A DNA stretch of 64,000 nt from Nitrospirota bacterium (GTDB taxonomy: Bacteria; Nitrospirota; Thermodesulfovibrionia; UBA6902; DSMQ01). Location: assembly GCA_016208965.1 (NCBI GenBank), contig JACQXB010000009.1:32683-96682 (forward strand). The letters are read 5' to 3'. This document shows, piece by piece, positions 1 through 9,549 of this stretch. The notes beneath the pieces are model-generated. The model had not been told where the DNA came from, ran no database searches, and saw only the letters and a program-made list of their open reading frames with translations. Numbering within the stretch: the first letter of the stretch is position 1; every line of letters starts with the position of its first letter. The translations under genes were made by a program, and so were the position numbers.

Positions 1-2031
1 AAGGTCTGCCTTGATTATGGCACGTTCTATGTTTTGCCCATAAACCATGCCGTCCTTAAGTGTAATTTCTCCATTTCCACTGAATTCCTTTGCATCACCT
101 TTAAAGGATAATCTGCCATCAATATAGCCCGTTATAGGAGGTTTGGTTGGAGAAGGATATACAGCGGTTACTATTGACTTGACATCTCCATTTTTAATTA
201 CTGCAGAGGCATCATAATAAGGGTTGTCAAAGGAAAAGAGCCTATCAGCCTTTCTGAATTTGATACTGCCTGATGCATCATACTGAGATTCGCCTTGCTT
301 TACTCTTAATAATCCAACCGAAAGGGACTTTATACCATAATTTAAATCACCTGATGCAGATGTGAATGGCACACTATTAATACTGCCAGGCCCTATATCT
401 ATATTTCCTGCGATTTGGGGGTCAAGAGAAGAACCAGCGGCCCTGCCCGTGAATCTAACAGGTGCCCTTATGCCATTGTAATAAGGTCGGGTTAAATCCA
501 GAACATCTTGGCTCTGCATGTCTAAATCAAGACTAAGTTTTTTCTCTTTGAGGTTTATATCCCCATTTAAGAGAAGGGTTGACTGGGAGGTGGAAAGTTG
601 AGATTCATTGATTGTAAGAATTCCTTCTTTTAAGTTAATTTCTCCTTTTATACTATTTAACCTATCATTTAACTCCTCACCTTTTTTTGAGGTATTTATA
701 TAACTTATCTCTGCCTTCACATCAAAATCTTTATCATACATTTTATTAAGCTCAAAGTTTCCATTGATTTTACCTTTTGGAAACGGTGGTTCCCAATTAA
801 TAAATTTAAGAAATTCTGAGCTATTGATATTTACTACATCAGCGATTACAGAATAATCACCATGGGGGATAAAGAGGTACGCCTTGCCCTTAAGCTCTCC
901 ACTATAGGTATGTGCAATAAAATTCTCAAGGCCAAATCTTTTATTTTCGTATTTTATGATTCCTGATACATCATCAACAGGTAGGGTATCCAGCATGCCT
1001 TTTTTAAGTGTTACCTTGCCTTCTCCAAATAAGTTAGGATATGTCCCTTGAATCTCTCCATCTATGGATATATGACCCGAGATGTTACCTTTTACCTTGA
1101 GCAATTCCATTAATGTCTCTAAATAAAACCATCCTTTTGCTTTTAGGTTGAGACGTGCTCTTAAATCTCCATCGTGGGATATCTGTTGTGGGTTGATTAA
1201 GTCCACTGTTCCAGTGAGGGATAACTCACCATTCCTTTCTTTTTTTAGGTTGAAAAATTTTCTCATCGTTGATACAAGTATGTTAGCCTTTCCTGAAAAA
1301 CTGCCAAACTCAACCCTATCTTTGGCGAAAGGATTTATCTCCCCTTTTGTTACTATGTTAGAGCCTTCTGAATAAACCTTGACCCGTAGGAACTTAAAAC
1401 TTTTTCCGTCTGTCTTTATTGTCCCTTCAAGGTCTCCCTTAATTTCTGGGAGGTTGTGTAGTTTTAATCTGAGACCATTAAGTGACAGCCCAGCAACGAC
1501 GGCATCTTTTACTATTATCTCTGAATTTACTTTATCACTTGTAATACTTGTATGTGTTTCTGGGAATGATAATGCAAACTTTCCATCTGTTATGCTTGCA
1601 GTCCTTAAAGTGAGGGTAATGTTTTTTGCCTTCTTCTCTGATAAGTAATCTTCAATATGATTTATAATCCTATCCAGTCCTTGCTTATCTACAGTAAGAT
1701 TGGGTTCCTTCAGCGTCAGCCTTCTTATCCTTATTTCTTTCAGAAACAAGCCTGAGAAATCCATGTATGCACGAGTCTTTGTTATCCACAAGAGCCTGTT
1801 ACCCTCTTTATCAAATACTTTAAATCCCTTTGTCTGTAAATAAAAGGGGAACAGATTTATAACTGCCTTATCTATAATTACCCGCTCACCTATAGCTTCC
1901 TCAAATACAGGGAGGATAACCCTCTTTATAGAATTTGAGAGGTAAGGCCCCCTTAGCAAGAAAAAGAGGATACCAAAGGAGAGTATTACAGTAGCAATTA
2001 TTAATAACCATTTCTTTTGTATTTTTTTCAA
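1..2031 (-). CDS. AsmA/TamB-like large periplasmic protein, N-terminal part (runs off left edge)
   Basis: Open minus frame from TTG at 2031 with AGGTG upstream; N-terminus LKKIQKKWLLIIATVILSFGILFFLLRGPYLSNSIKRVILPVFEEAIGERVIIDKAVINLFPFYLQTKGF is a TM anchor followed by AsmA-like sequence; not in the ORF track because it is truncated. Confidence 0.75.
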   Translation of the reverse strand, partial: MKKIQKKWLLIIATVILSFGILFFLLRGPYLSNSIKRVILPVFEEAIGERVIIDKAVINLFPFYLQTKGFKVFDKEGNRLLWITKTRAYMDFSGLFLKEIRIRRLTLKEPNLTVDKQGLDRIINHIEDYLSEKKAKNITLTLRTASITDGKFALSFPETHTSITSDKVNSEIIVKDAVVAGLSLNGLRLKLHNLPEIKGDLEGTIKTDGKSFKFLRVKVYSEGSNIVTKGEINPFAKDRVEFGSFSGKANILVSTMRKFFNLKKERNGELSLTGTVDLINPQQISHDGDLRARLNLKAKGWFYLETLMELLKVKGNISGHISIDGEIQGTYPNLFGEGKVTLKKGMLDTLPVDDVSGIIKYENKRFGLENFIAHTYSGELKGKAYLFIPHGDYSVIADVVNINSSEFLKFINWEPPFPKGKINGNFELNKMYDKDFDVKAEISYINTSKKGEELNDRLNSIKGEINLKEGILTINESQLSTSQSTLLLNGDINLKEKKLSLDLDMQSQDVLDLTRPYYNGIRAPVRFTGRAAGSSLDPQIAGNIDIGPGSINSVPFTSASGDLNYGIKSLSVGLLRVKQGESQYDASGSIKFRKADRLFSFDNPYYDASAVIKNGDVKSIVTAVYPSPTKPPITGYIDGRLSFKGDAKEFSGNGEITLKDGMVYGQNIERAIIKADL

Positions 2032-2073
2032 TTTAAATACACCTTTTTTAAAAAACTAATAACTATTAACTTT

Positions 2074-2148
2074 TCACTCATATCTAATTGCGACAATGGG
2101 ATCCATACCCGCTGCCTTTTTTGCTGGGTATACACCAAAGAATCCCCC
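2074..2148 (-). pseudogene. 3' remnant of MacB/FtsX-type ABC permease
   Basis: Minus-strand peptide GGFFGVYPAKKAAGMDPIVAIRYE* matches the typical C-terminus of MacB/LolC-type permeases; in-frame TAA just upstream. Confidence 0.7.
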
Positions 2149-2242
2149 TTAATTTTCAGAAAGTTTTATAGTATATTACCTGAATTACGTGGTATGGTCA
2201 AATGAAGTTTGAGACCTAAAAACAGAGAGAAACAGAAACACG

Positions 2243-2872
2243 ATGCGTAAATTTCTTATAAGCATTATACTGCTGTTTATTCTATGGGGTTGCAGTAAAC
2301 CTTCTCCTTCGGATATTGCCGTTGGAGAGATTGATGCATTAGGTGAACCGCAGCAGATAGCAGTTACAGAAGATAAAGAGCCGATTGCCATTGATTTAGA
2401 AAATGGGAAGTTTTATCTAAAACCGGTTGCAGGGTATTCAATAAGTGCTGTTGTGGTAAGTAAAAAATCTTATTCTTATGGTTGGCAGGCAAAGCTTGCA
2501 CTAGTAGATTTAGCTCTTGCATGGGGAAAACTATCCGACCCTGAAACAAGAAAACATTTTAAATTCACCCAATCTGACAGATGGTATTACTTTGAATATG
2601 AGAATGACTCTCCATTAGATGTCTCTTACATCTCAACACATTCAAGCAATAATCACATAATCCCTGCAAATGAAAACATCCGCCTGGCTATAAAATCTTT
2701 AAAAAAGAACGACACGGTTACACTTGAGGGTTTTCTTATAAATGCCGCCGGGAAATACAAGGGCACGGACTTATGGTGGAACAGTAGTCTTACAAGAAAC
2801 GATTCAGGAGACAGTTCATGCGAGGTATTTTATGTAACAAAAGTCAGGAATGGAGATTATATTTACGAATAG
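2243..2872 (+). CDS. Predicted lipoprotein of unknown function
   Basis: ORF 209 aa; signal peptide with lipobox LWGC. Confidence 0.7.
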   Translation: MRKFLISIILLFILWGCSKPSPSDIAVGEIDALGEPQQIAVTEDKEPIAIDLENGKFYLKPVAGYSISAVVVSKKSYSYGWQAKLALVDLALAWGKLSDPETRKHFKFTQSDRWYYFEYENDSPLDVSYISTHSSNNHIIPANENIRLAIKSLKKNDTVTLEGFLINAAGKYKGTDLWWNSSLTRNDSGDSSCEVFYVTKVRNGDYIYE

Positions 2873-2917
2873 AATTGACTCAGGAGATATTTTTTGTTTT
2901 ACTATCCACTATCCACC

Positions 2918-2951
2918 CCGGCCTCATCCCGAAGCGTCGGGACGAGGCCGG
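2918..2951. repeat. Hairpin CCGGCCTCATCCCGA-AGCG-TCGGGACGAGGCCGG flanked by short tandem heptamers
   Basis: Near-perfect inverted repeat read directly; flanked by actatcc and attcact repeats. Confidence 0.75.
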
Positions 2952-2976
2952 CTATTCACTATTCACTGCTGTTGTC

Positions 2977-3049
2977 GGGGGTGTAGCTCAGATGGGAGAG
3001 CGTCTCGTTCGCAACGAGAAGGCCGGCGGTTCGATCCCGCTCACCTCCA
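2977..3049 (+). tRNA. tRNA-Ala (anticodon CGC)
   Basis: Cloverleaf: acceptor GGGGGTG/CACCTCC with G3-U70, anticodon stem TCTCG/CGAGA, loop TTCGCAA, T arm GGTTCGATCC; CCA not encoded. Confidence 0.95.
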
Positions 3050-3130
3050 TTAAACATTTTTCAAACTATTTAAGTTCTTCAAAAGAGTGGAGATGTAATT
3101 ATTAAAACTTATATACTCAAAAGACTTTTT

Positions 3131-4033
3131 TTGTTAATCCCCATTCTTCTCGGTGTCACTTTTATAACATTTGCACTTATAAAGGCACTTCCGGGAGACC
3201 CTGTTTTAAGCCTTGTTGGTGAAAGGGCAAGGCCTGAGACAATTGATTCAATCAAGAGAGAGCTTGGAACAGATAAAAACTTCATCTCACAGTTTATCGG
3301 ATATATAAGTCTTCTCTCAAAGGGGAACCTTGGCAGGTCTTATTATACACAGAGAGATGTGGCACAGGATATAATTGAAAAATTCCCAAATACAGTTAAA
3401 CTCGCCTTTACCTCTATGGCTATTGCAATCCTTCTGGGGATTACATTAGGTTTTATTTCTGCTAAGAACAAAGGCAGACCCACGGACATGTTCGCTTCGC
3501 TTATTGCAATCAGTGGCATCAGTCTGCCTGTCTTCTGGATAGGGCTCATATTAATTTATATCTTTTCCCTTCATTTAAAATGGCTTCCACCTTCCGGGAC
3601 AGGAGACATAAGATTTCTGATTTTACCTGCGATTACGCTCTCTATTCCAGCAGGGGCTTCAATCGCAAGGATTACGAAGGCGACAATGCTTGAAATAATA
3701 AATGAGCCTTTTATAAAAACAGCGAGGGCTAAAGGCCTAAAGGAAAATGTCATCTTATTTAGGCATGTTCTTAAAAATGCAATGATACCTCTTGTGACAA
3801 TAATAGGACTTGATTTTGGTAGTTATCTTAACGGTGCTGTATTAACAGAGACTATTTTTGGCTGGGACGGGATAGGCAGATTCACAATGGAGGGGATTAT
3901 TAAGAGGGATTATCCTGTTGTAATGGGCTGTCTTCTCATAGGCACATCTACATTTGTGCTGATAAATATTGTGGTTGATATACTGTACCACTATCTTGAC
4001 CCGAGGATAAGAGTAACCAAGCAGTATAACTAA
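3131..4033 (+). CDS. Peptide/nickel ABC transporter permease, DppB-like (true start probably upstream near 3098-3101)
   Basis: Family-typical N-terminus LIPILLGVTFITFALIKALPGDPV and EAA region; in-frame upstream extension IIKTYILKRLFL. Confidence 0.9.
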   Translation: MLIPILLGVTFITFALIKALPGDPVLSLVGERARPETIDSIKRELGTDKNFISQFIGYISLLSKGNLGRSYYTQRDVAQDIIEKFPNTVKLAFTSMAIAILLGITLGFISAKNKGRPTDMFASLIAISGISLPVFWIGLILIYIFSLHLKWLPPSGTGDIRFLILPAITLSIPAGASIARITKATMLEIINEPFIKTARAKGLKENVILFRHVLKNAMIPLVTIIGLDFGSYLNGAVLTETIFGWDGIGRFTMEGIIKRDYPVVMGCLLIGTSTFVLINIVVDILYHYLDPRIRVTKQYN

Positions 4034-4041
4034 GAATAAAA

Positions 4042-4836
4042 ATGGCAGACAGAATAGTCCTTATAATTTTAATGGTTATAACACTCTCAGTGGTGTTTGC
4101 ACCACTGCTTACACCCTATGATCCTATAAAGATAGACCTTGACAGCATTAAAGAACCCCCGAGCCTAAAACATCCTCTTGGGACTGATAACAAGGGGAGG
4201 GATATCTTAAGTAGAATCCTTTATGGAGGGAGGTTTTCAATTGGTATTGCGTTAGTAGCAGGCATTATATCTCTCTGTATTGGGCTTGCGGTAGGGCTTC
4301 TCGCAGGATATTACGGGGGCAGGGTAGACATGCTATTCATGATGTTTATTGACCTTATACTTTCATTCCCGTCGCTTCTTCTTGCGATAGGGATTTCTGT
4401 AATTTTTCCACCTGGTATTTTTACTGTTGTAATAGCCATTACTGCTGTCAGTTGGGCGTCCTTTGCGAGGCTTATTAGGGGTTATGTTTTGAGTCTAAAA
4501 GAAGCCCCTTATATTGATTCTGCAAGGGCAATTGGTTGTTCTAACACAAGGATAATACTAAAACATATATTACCCAATTGTCTGCCTCTTAGTTTTGTTG
4601 TGTTTAGCCTTAAATTAGGAGGTTACATACTTACAGAGTCTGCTTTAAGCTTTTTAGGGCTTGGTGCACAACCCCCTATTCCTACATGGGGCTCTATGAT
4701 AAGTCTTAACAGGGTTTTTATATTATCGGCACCGTGGATGGTTGTATTTGCAGGACTCGCGATACTTATAACAACCCTGTGTTTTAATATCTTTGGCGAT
4801 GTCTTAAGGGATAAAATGGGGTATAGGGTTGAATGA
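4042..4836 (+). CDS. Peptide/nickel ABC transporter permease, DppC-like
   Basis: HPLGTDNKGRDILSRILYGGRFS and SALSFLGLGAQPPIPTWG motifs. Confidence 0.92.
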   Translation: MADRIVLIILMVITLSVVFAPLLTPYDPIKIDLDSIKEPPSLKHPLGTDNKGRDILSRILYGGRFSIGIALVAGIISLCIGLAVGLLAGYYGGRVDMLFMMFIDLILSFPSLLLAIGISVIFPPGIFTVVIAITAVSWASFARLIRGYVLSLKEAPYIDSARAIGCSNTRIILKHILPNCLPLSFVVFSLKLGGYILTESALSFLGLGAQPPIPTWGSMISLNRVFILSAPWMVVFAGLAILITTLCFNIFGDVLRDKMGYRVE

Positions 4837-4845
4837 GGTAATTTC

Positions 4846-5331
4846 TTATGCGCTCTCTGTTATTCTTTCTTCTTCCTCTTGATGGGTTTTACAATCTATG
4901 CATAGTGTAGTGACAGGTCTTGCCTCAAGACGTTTAATATCAATTCCATTACCGCATTCCTCACAGATTCCATATGTGCCACTTTCAATCCGCTCAAGGG
5001 TCTCGTCGATCTTTTTTAAGAGCAGGCGCTCTCTGTCTCTTAGCCTTAGCATAAAATTTCTATCTGTCTCTACAGTTGCCTGGTCTCCCATGTCAGGGAA
5101 ATTTATCTCCCCCGGTAGGGTAGTCAGTGCCTCTTCTGCCTCTTTAAGTAGCCTTTCTTTCTCGGATAGGAGATTTTTCTTGATCTCAAGGATCTTTTTC
5201 CCTCTTAATATGGATTTTTTACTCTCTTTACCTTTTGTTTTTTTAGATTTTTTGGCTGGCTTGGGTTTTTTTACCTTTGCCTTTTTTGCCTGCTTTTTTG
5301 GTGGTTCTTTGCCTTTTTTAGTCTTTGCCAT
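4846..5331 (-). CDS. DksA/TraR-family zinc-finger protein with Lys-rich N-terminal extension
   Basis: YGICEECGNGIDIKRLEARPVTTLCIDCK C4 zinc finger. Confidence 0.88.
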   Translation of the reverse strand: MAKTKKGKEPPKKQAKKAKVKKPKPAKKSKKTKGKESKKSILRGKKILEIKKNLLSEKERLLKEAEEALTTLPGEINFPDMGDQATVETDRNFMLRLRDRERLLLKKIDETLERIESGTYGICEECGNGIDIKRLEARPVTTLCIDCKTHQEEEERITESA

Positions 5332-5346
5332 ATATACCTCAATGTA

Positions 5347-5639
5347 TGGAAGAAATTAAAATGGTGTATACCATAACAAATTTTTATAACTTAAGTCAAT
5401 TATTTTTTACTACCCAAATGAGCTATGATATATCATTCTCTATCTCTATTTTTTCTAAAGATGAATTTGATTTTAATAATGCCATCGGTAGTCCCTTTAT
5501 TAAAGCCATAAAAGCGGAAGGAGTCATAATATATGACGCTCAACTTAGAAGAGAAAAAGTCCCTCATATAAAAATGCTTTAGCATTTGTGGAAAAATCAA
5601 TAGAAGTGGCAGATAGATTAGTAAAAGAACTTGAATAGA
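5347..5639 (+). pseudogene. Remnant of a MNT nucleotidyltransferase/HEPN pair
   Basis: NT-like tail NNAIGSPFIKAIKAEGVIIYDAQ followed in another frame by HEPN-like tail NALAFVEKSIEVADRLVKELE*. Confidence 0.5.
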
Positions 5640-6998
5640 CTATTCTTCCAACCCATATTTTTTCAACTTTCTCCAGAGCGATACCCTATCTATTCCTAAT
5701 ATCTGTGCTGCAAGGGTTTTATTGCTGCCGACTTCTTTCAAAACCCACTTTATGTAAGACTCTTCCTGTTCCTCAAGGGATGGCAGCTTGCCTTCTTTTT
5801 TTCTGAATGTCCTTATGCTTAGCTCTTTCAGGTCTTCTGGAAGATGGGCTACTTCTATGGTGTTTCCGTTAGTGAGAGCAACTCCTCTTTCTATGATATT
5901 TTCAAGCTCCCTCACATTCCCGGGGAAGTCATAATTCATTAATATAGCAATAACGTCATGCGATATTTCTGTAACATTTTTTTTCATGAGGGCTGTATGT
6001 TTTTTCAAAAAATAATAACTCATAAGCGGTATATCATCCCTTCTTTCTGAAAGCAGAGGGACACGCAAAGAGACCACATTCAATCTGAAATAAATGTCCT
6101 GCCTGAAATGCCCATCTTTTATTGCGTCCTGAATATTTCTGTTTGTTGCTGCTATAAACCTGACATCTACTTTCACAGGCTCTGTGCCCCCGACCCGTAA
6201 AAGTTCTTTTTCCTGAATAACCCTTAAAAGATTTACCTGCATGGATGGGGGCATTTCTGTTATCTCATCTAAAAATAATGTTCCGCTTGATGCCATTTCT
6301 ATCAAGCCTTTTTTCAAAGTGTTTGCGCCAGTGAATGCGCCCTTTTCATGCCCAAAAAGTTCATTGCTAAGGAGTTCTTCTGTAAATGCCCCACAATTTA
6401 TTGCAAAGAATGGACCATCTGCTCTTGTGCTATTAAAATGTATATATCTTGCGAAGAGCTCTTTCCCTGTCCCGCTTTCCCCACTTATAAGGACATTGCA
6501 GTCTGTAGGCGCAATCTGCCTCGCTGTATCAAGAATCCTCTGCATATTAAAATCCTGTGTGATTATCTTTACTCTGCCCTGATATTTTTCTAACTGCTCC
6601 CGCAACTGGGCATTTTCTTTTTTAAGCCTTACCTTCTCTACTGCCTCCATTACTACTTTCCTTACCTCGTCCAGTTTAAAAGGTTTTGCTATGTAATGAT
6701 AGGCGCCTTTTCTCATTGTCTCTACTGCTGAGGTGACAGTAGCATAGGCTGTAATCATGATAACCTCTGTATCAGGATAAAGTGTCTTAGCCTTTTCAAG
6801 AACCTCAAGCCCGTCCACCTTTTCCATCTTCAGATCTGTAAGCACCACGTCAAACTCCTGCCCCTGAAGCATCTTCAGTGCATTAAGACCACTTGTTGTG
6901 CCAACCACCTCATACCCCTCTTTTTTCATAACATGCTCAAGGTTCCTGAGGGCGACTTTTTCATCCTCTACTATTAAAAGTTGTACCTTATTGTTCAC
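5640..6998 (-). CDS. NtrC-family sigma-54-dependent response regulator
   Basis: Receiver domain, GESGTGKELFARYIH Walker A, GAFTGA motif, C-terminal Fis-type HTH. Confidence 0.96.
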   Translation of the reverse strand: MNNKVQLLIVEDEKVALRNLEHVMKKEGYEVVGTTSGLNALKMLQGQEFDVVLTDLKMEKVDGLEVLEKAKTLYPDTEVIMITAYATVTSAVETMRKGAYHYIAKPFKLDEVRKVVMEAVEKVRLKKENAQLREQLEKYQGRVKIITQDFNMQRILDTARQIAPTDCNVLISGESGTGKELFARYIHFNSTRADGPFFAINCGAFTEELLSNELFGHEKGAFTGANTLKKGLIEMASSGTLFLDEITEMPPSMQVNLLRVIQEKELLRVGGTEPVKVDVRFIAATNRNIQDAIKDGHFRQDIYFRLNVVSLRVPLLSERRDDIPLMSYYFLKKHTALMKKNVTEISHDVIAILMNYDFPGNVRELENIIERGVALTNGNTIEVAHLPEDLKELSIRTFRKKEGKLPSLEEQEESYIKWVLKEVGSNKTLAAQILGIDRVSLWRKLKKYGLEE

Positions 6999-8412
6999 CT
7001 TTGCGCTCCCTTAAAGGCAGTCTAATCAAAAAAGTTGTTCCATAACCCACCTGGCTCTCTACATCAATGGTGCCTCCATGCTCCTCTACAATATTATGCA
7101 CAACAAAAAGGCCCAGGCCATAGCCTTTCTTTGTCTCTTTTTTTGTAAAAAATGGTTCAAATATCTTTGAAACTATCTCTGGCTCCATACCAATACCTGT
7201 ATCTCTAACCTCAATTTCAACTATATTACCTTTACCTTTTTTTGCTGAAATGAAAATCTTTCCCTCGTCTTCTATAGCCTCCATGCTGTTCTTAATAAGG
7301 TTTAAAAAGACCTGTTGCAGCTTCTGTTTATCTGCAAAGAGCCTAATGTCATTAGGAACATCTACACGGATGTTCACCTTTGATGGAACTTCCCCTCTGA
7401 TAAGACGAATAGACTCATTAACTGTGTTTTTCAAATTAATAATCTCTTTCTTGCCTGCCCTTGAAAACTCAAGGACGGTTCTCACAATATCCTTTGCCCT
7501 GTCTGTTTCGGCTTCTATCTGCGAAAGAAGCTCTCTTTTATATTCAATATCTGCTTCTTCTATTTCCTCCTTAAGTATCTGGCAGGAAGTAGAGATATTA
7601 GAAAGTGGGTTATTAATCTCATGGGCAACTCCAAAAAGCAGTGTCCCGATAGATGCTAATTTTTCTGACTGGACAAGATGCGACTGTCTTAACTCCAGTT
7701 CAACAAGCATTGCATTGAACGCTTTACTAAGAGACATCAGTTCCTTATCACGGGATAACACAGGGATAAAGGAAAATTCTCCATTGGCGATCTTTTGCAT
7801 ATTGTCCTCAAGCTGCTTTAATGGTCTTATAACCATTCGCGATAAATACTGAGCAATGAAAAAACCAACGATAATAAGAAAGATGCCTGAAAAAATAAGT
7901 ATCCTCTGAGAACGCTCTATCAATGTCTGCATATATTTTCGTTCTGCTACGGAGATTGCCTCCGTGGATGTAACAATTTTTTTCCCCTTCTCCCTTATTC
8001 TTTTTTCTAAGATATGGGTTTCCATGAGAGCATGTCTTTTGTCATGCTCAAAATGTTTCTGCATGAGGGATTTGTATTCCCGGATATTAGTCTCTAAGGC
8101 ATAGACATCTGCCTTGATTGTAAGTTTTTCTATGGCTTTCTTATTACTCTTTATAATGTCCTCTGCCTTTTCTGTAAATTGTAAGTTTTCAGAATAATCC
8201 TCTTTGAGCCCATAAAGAAAATAGTTCTTTTCAAACCTTCTCATCTCAAGGGTTGTATCAAAAAGATCAGATACTATAAAGCTAAATTCGGCCTTTTTGT
8301 TTATTGTCATTAGATTAAGGTAATTCAAAATAGAGATACCGACTACCATAATAATGCCAATGTAATACGCGTAGTTAACCTTATTGCGAATACTGGTTTG
8401 AAATCCGAGCAT
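6988..8412 (-). CDS. Sensor histidine kinase (HAMP, HisKA, HATPase)
   Basis: GVAHEINNPLSNIS H-box, DTGIGM and GYGLGLFVV; overlaps downstream regulator gene. Confidence 0.95.
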   Translation of the reverse strand: MLGFQTSIRNKVNYAYYIGIIMVVGISILNYLNLMTINKKAEFSFIVSDLFDTTLEMRRFEKNYFLYGLKEDYSENLQFTEKAEDIIKSNKKAIEKLTIKADVYALETNIREYKSLMQKHFEHDKRHALMETHILEKRIREKGKKIVTSTEAISVAERKYMQTLIERSQRILIFSGIFLIIVGFFIAQYLSRMVIRPLKQLEDNMQKIANGEFSFIPVLSRDKELMSLSKAFNAMLVELELRQSHLVQSEKLASIGTLLFGVAHEINNPLSNISTSCQILKEEIEEADIEYKRELLSQIEAETDRAKDIVRTVLEFSRAGKKEIINLKNTVNESIRLIRGEVPSKVNIRVDVPNDIRLFADKQKLQQVFLNLIKNSMEAIEDEGKIFISAKKGKGNIVEIEVRDTGIGMEPEIVSKIFEPFFTKKETKKGYGLGLFVVHNIVEEHGGTIDVESQVGYGTTFLIRLPLRERKGEQ

Positions 8413-8474
8413 GCAACAATTGTAACATTAATCGTTGCAAAATGCAATTTTGCTCACAATGATGCAACGGTTGT
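8412..8474. promoter_or_regulatory. Candidate enhancer (UAS) pair for the sigma-54 regulator
   Basis: TGCAACAATTGT at 8412-8423 and TGCAACGGTTGT at 8463-8474, 51 bp apart, upstream of a -24/-12 promoter. Confidence 0.45.
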
Positions 8475-8658
8475 GCTAATGGGTTCATGTTGGAGGTTAA
8501 GAATTATAAGTTTCAAGCCTTCCCGGTTCAAGCCTCAGATGTTGTAATTCCTCTGCTCATGCCGTAATTGCAAAATGAAACAAATATGAAAATATGCACT
8601 AAAAGGCTATTAAAGAAAAAACTTAATAAATTTAAACAGTTATAAGGTTTTTACCTCC

Positions 8659-8674
8659 TGGCATGAGATTTGAA
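8659..8674 (+). promoter_or_regulatory. Sigma-54 (-24/-12) promoter TGGCATGAGATTTGAA
   Basis: Matches TGGCAYRNNRNTTGCW except C15; sits upstream of the 8707 operon. Confidence 0.65.
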
Positions 8675-8706
8675 TAAGGGATAGTAAACGGATGAAAGGA
8701 GGCAAA

Positions 8707-9024
8707 ATGCAAAAGAGGTTTTTAAAGAGATTAGAAAACATATTTGCAGCGGTAGCATTTGCTGAGGAAGGTGAGTTTGAAACTGCAAGAGAAATAATGC
8801 TTGAGAAGAAGCCCCTATTTGAAAGGATTGAGGAGCTTAAACACGAAGTAGCATTGACAGTTGATGACCTCACTTCAATGGCAATCGTCTTTGCAGAAAC
8901 AGGGGAGCATGAAAAGGCAATGGAGATCCTGAAAGAAGCAGAGGACAGGCTTGTGGAAATTAAACTCAGTCACCAGAAAAACCTTAAGGGAGCAGCCCTT
9001 GCCCTTAAAATGAGTTCAATCTAA
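8707..9024 (+). CDS. Small helical protein with two FAE-GE-E-A repeats
   Basis: RBS AGGAGG before ATG 8707; FAAVAFAEEGEFETAREIM and MAIVFAETGEHEKAMEIL. Confidence 0.7.
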   Translation: MQKRFLKRLENIFAAVAFAEEGEFETAREIMLEKKPLFERIEELKHEVALTVDDLTSMAIVFAETGEHEKAMEILKEAEDRLVEIKLSHQKNLKGAALALKMSSI

Positions 9025-9046
9025 CTACTAATAAGAAGGAGAAAAT

Positions 9047-9520
9047 ATGAAAAATTGGCTAAAGAAATTTGAAGACATAATGTCTGCAGTTACTTTTGCG
9101 GAGGCAGGGGAATTTGAAACTGCAAGAGAAATTGTAAAAGGAAGGCAAAAGGTATTGCTTACATTAACAAGGAGGGAATCTGACAGGAAATCATTCAAGT
9201 ATGCCCTTAACATCTGTAAGCGGATAGGCGCAGGGCTTGAGATACTTTTTATATCAAAAAGAGATGAGATACTTCAGACGTTAAGAGAATTTCAAGAGGA
9301 GCTCAATAAAGAAGACATTACCTATGAAATTATTCAGGAGAGCGGATGTATAAAAGAGGCGATTATCAATCACACAGAGAAAAGAAGTGACATCCAGTTT
9401 GTAGTTATTGAGTCATCAGATGCCTTGAATATGGAGTGCAAAAAGGATGACAGAGAGCTTTCAAAAGCATGGGAAGGACTAAAGTGCCCTCTGGTTCTGG
9501 TCTCAGAGGCAAGGACATAA
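9047..9520 (+). CDS. FAE-GEF-ETA motif fused to Usp-like domain
   Basis: IMSAVTFAEAGEFETAREIV then Usp-like KVLLTLTRRESDRKSFKYALNICKRIGAGLEILFIS...CPLVLVSEA. Confidence 0.65.
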   Translation: MKNWLKKFEDIMSAVTFAEAGEFETAREIVKGRQKVLLTLTRRESDRKSFKYALNICKRIGAGLEILFISKRDEILQTLREFQEELNKEDITYEIIQESGCIKEAIINHTEKRSDIQFVVIESSDALNMECKKDDRELSKAWEGLKCPLVLVSEART

Positions 9521-9549
9521 GGATTTAATAACTTAAGGAGGAAAGTATA

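Noticed and set aside
1148-1648. Two plus-strand ORFs in the first 2 kb
   Set aside because: Antisense to the continuous TamB/AsmA-like reading frame on the minus strand.
4898-5359. 153-aa plus ORF over the DksA-like gene
   Set aside because: Antisense; low-complexity product mirrors the Lys-rich region.
7250-7852. 200-aa plus-strand ORF
   Set aside because: Antisense to the histidine kinase; Ser/Leu-rich composition typical of a shadow ORF.
8692-8706. ORF-track start at 8692 for the first FAE-motif protein
   Set aside because: AGGAGG lies between 8692 and 8707, so ATG 8707 is the better start.
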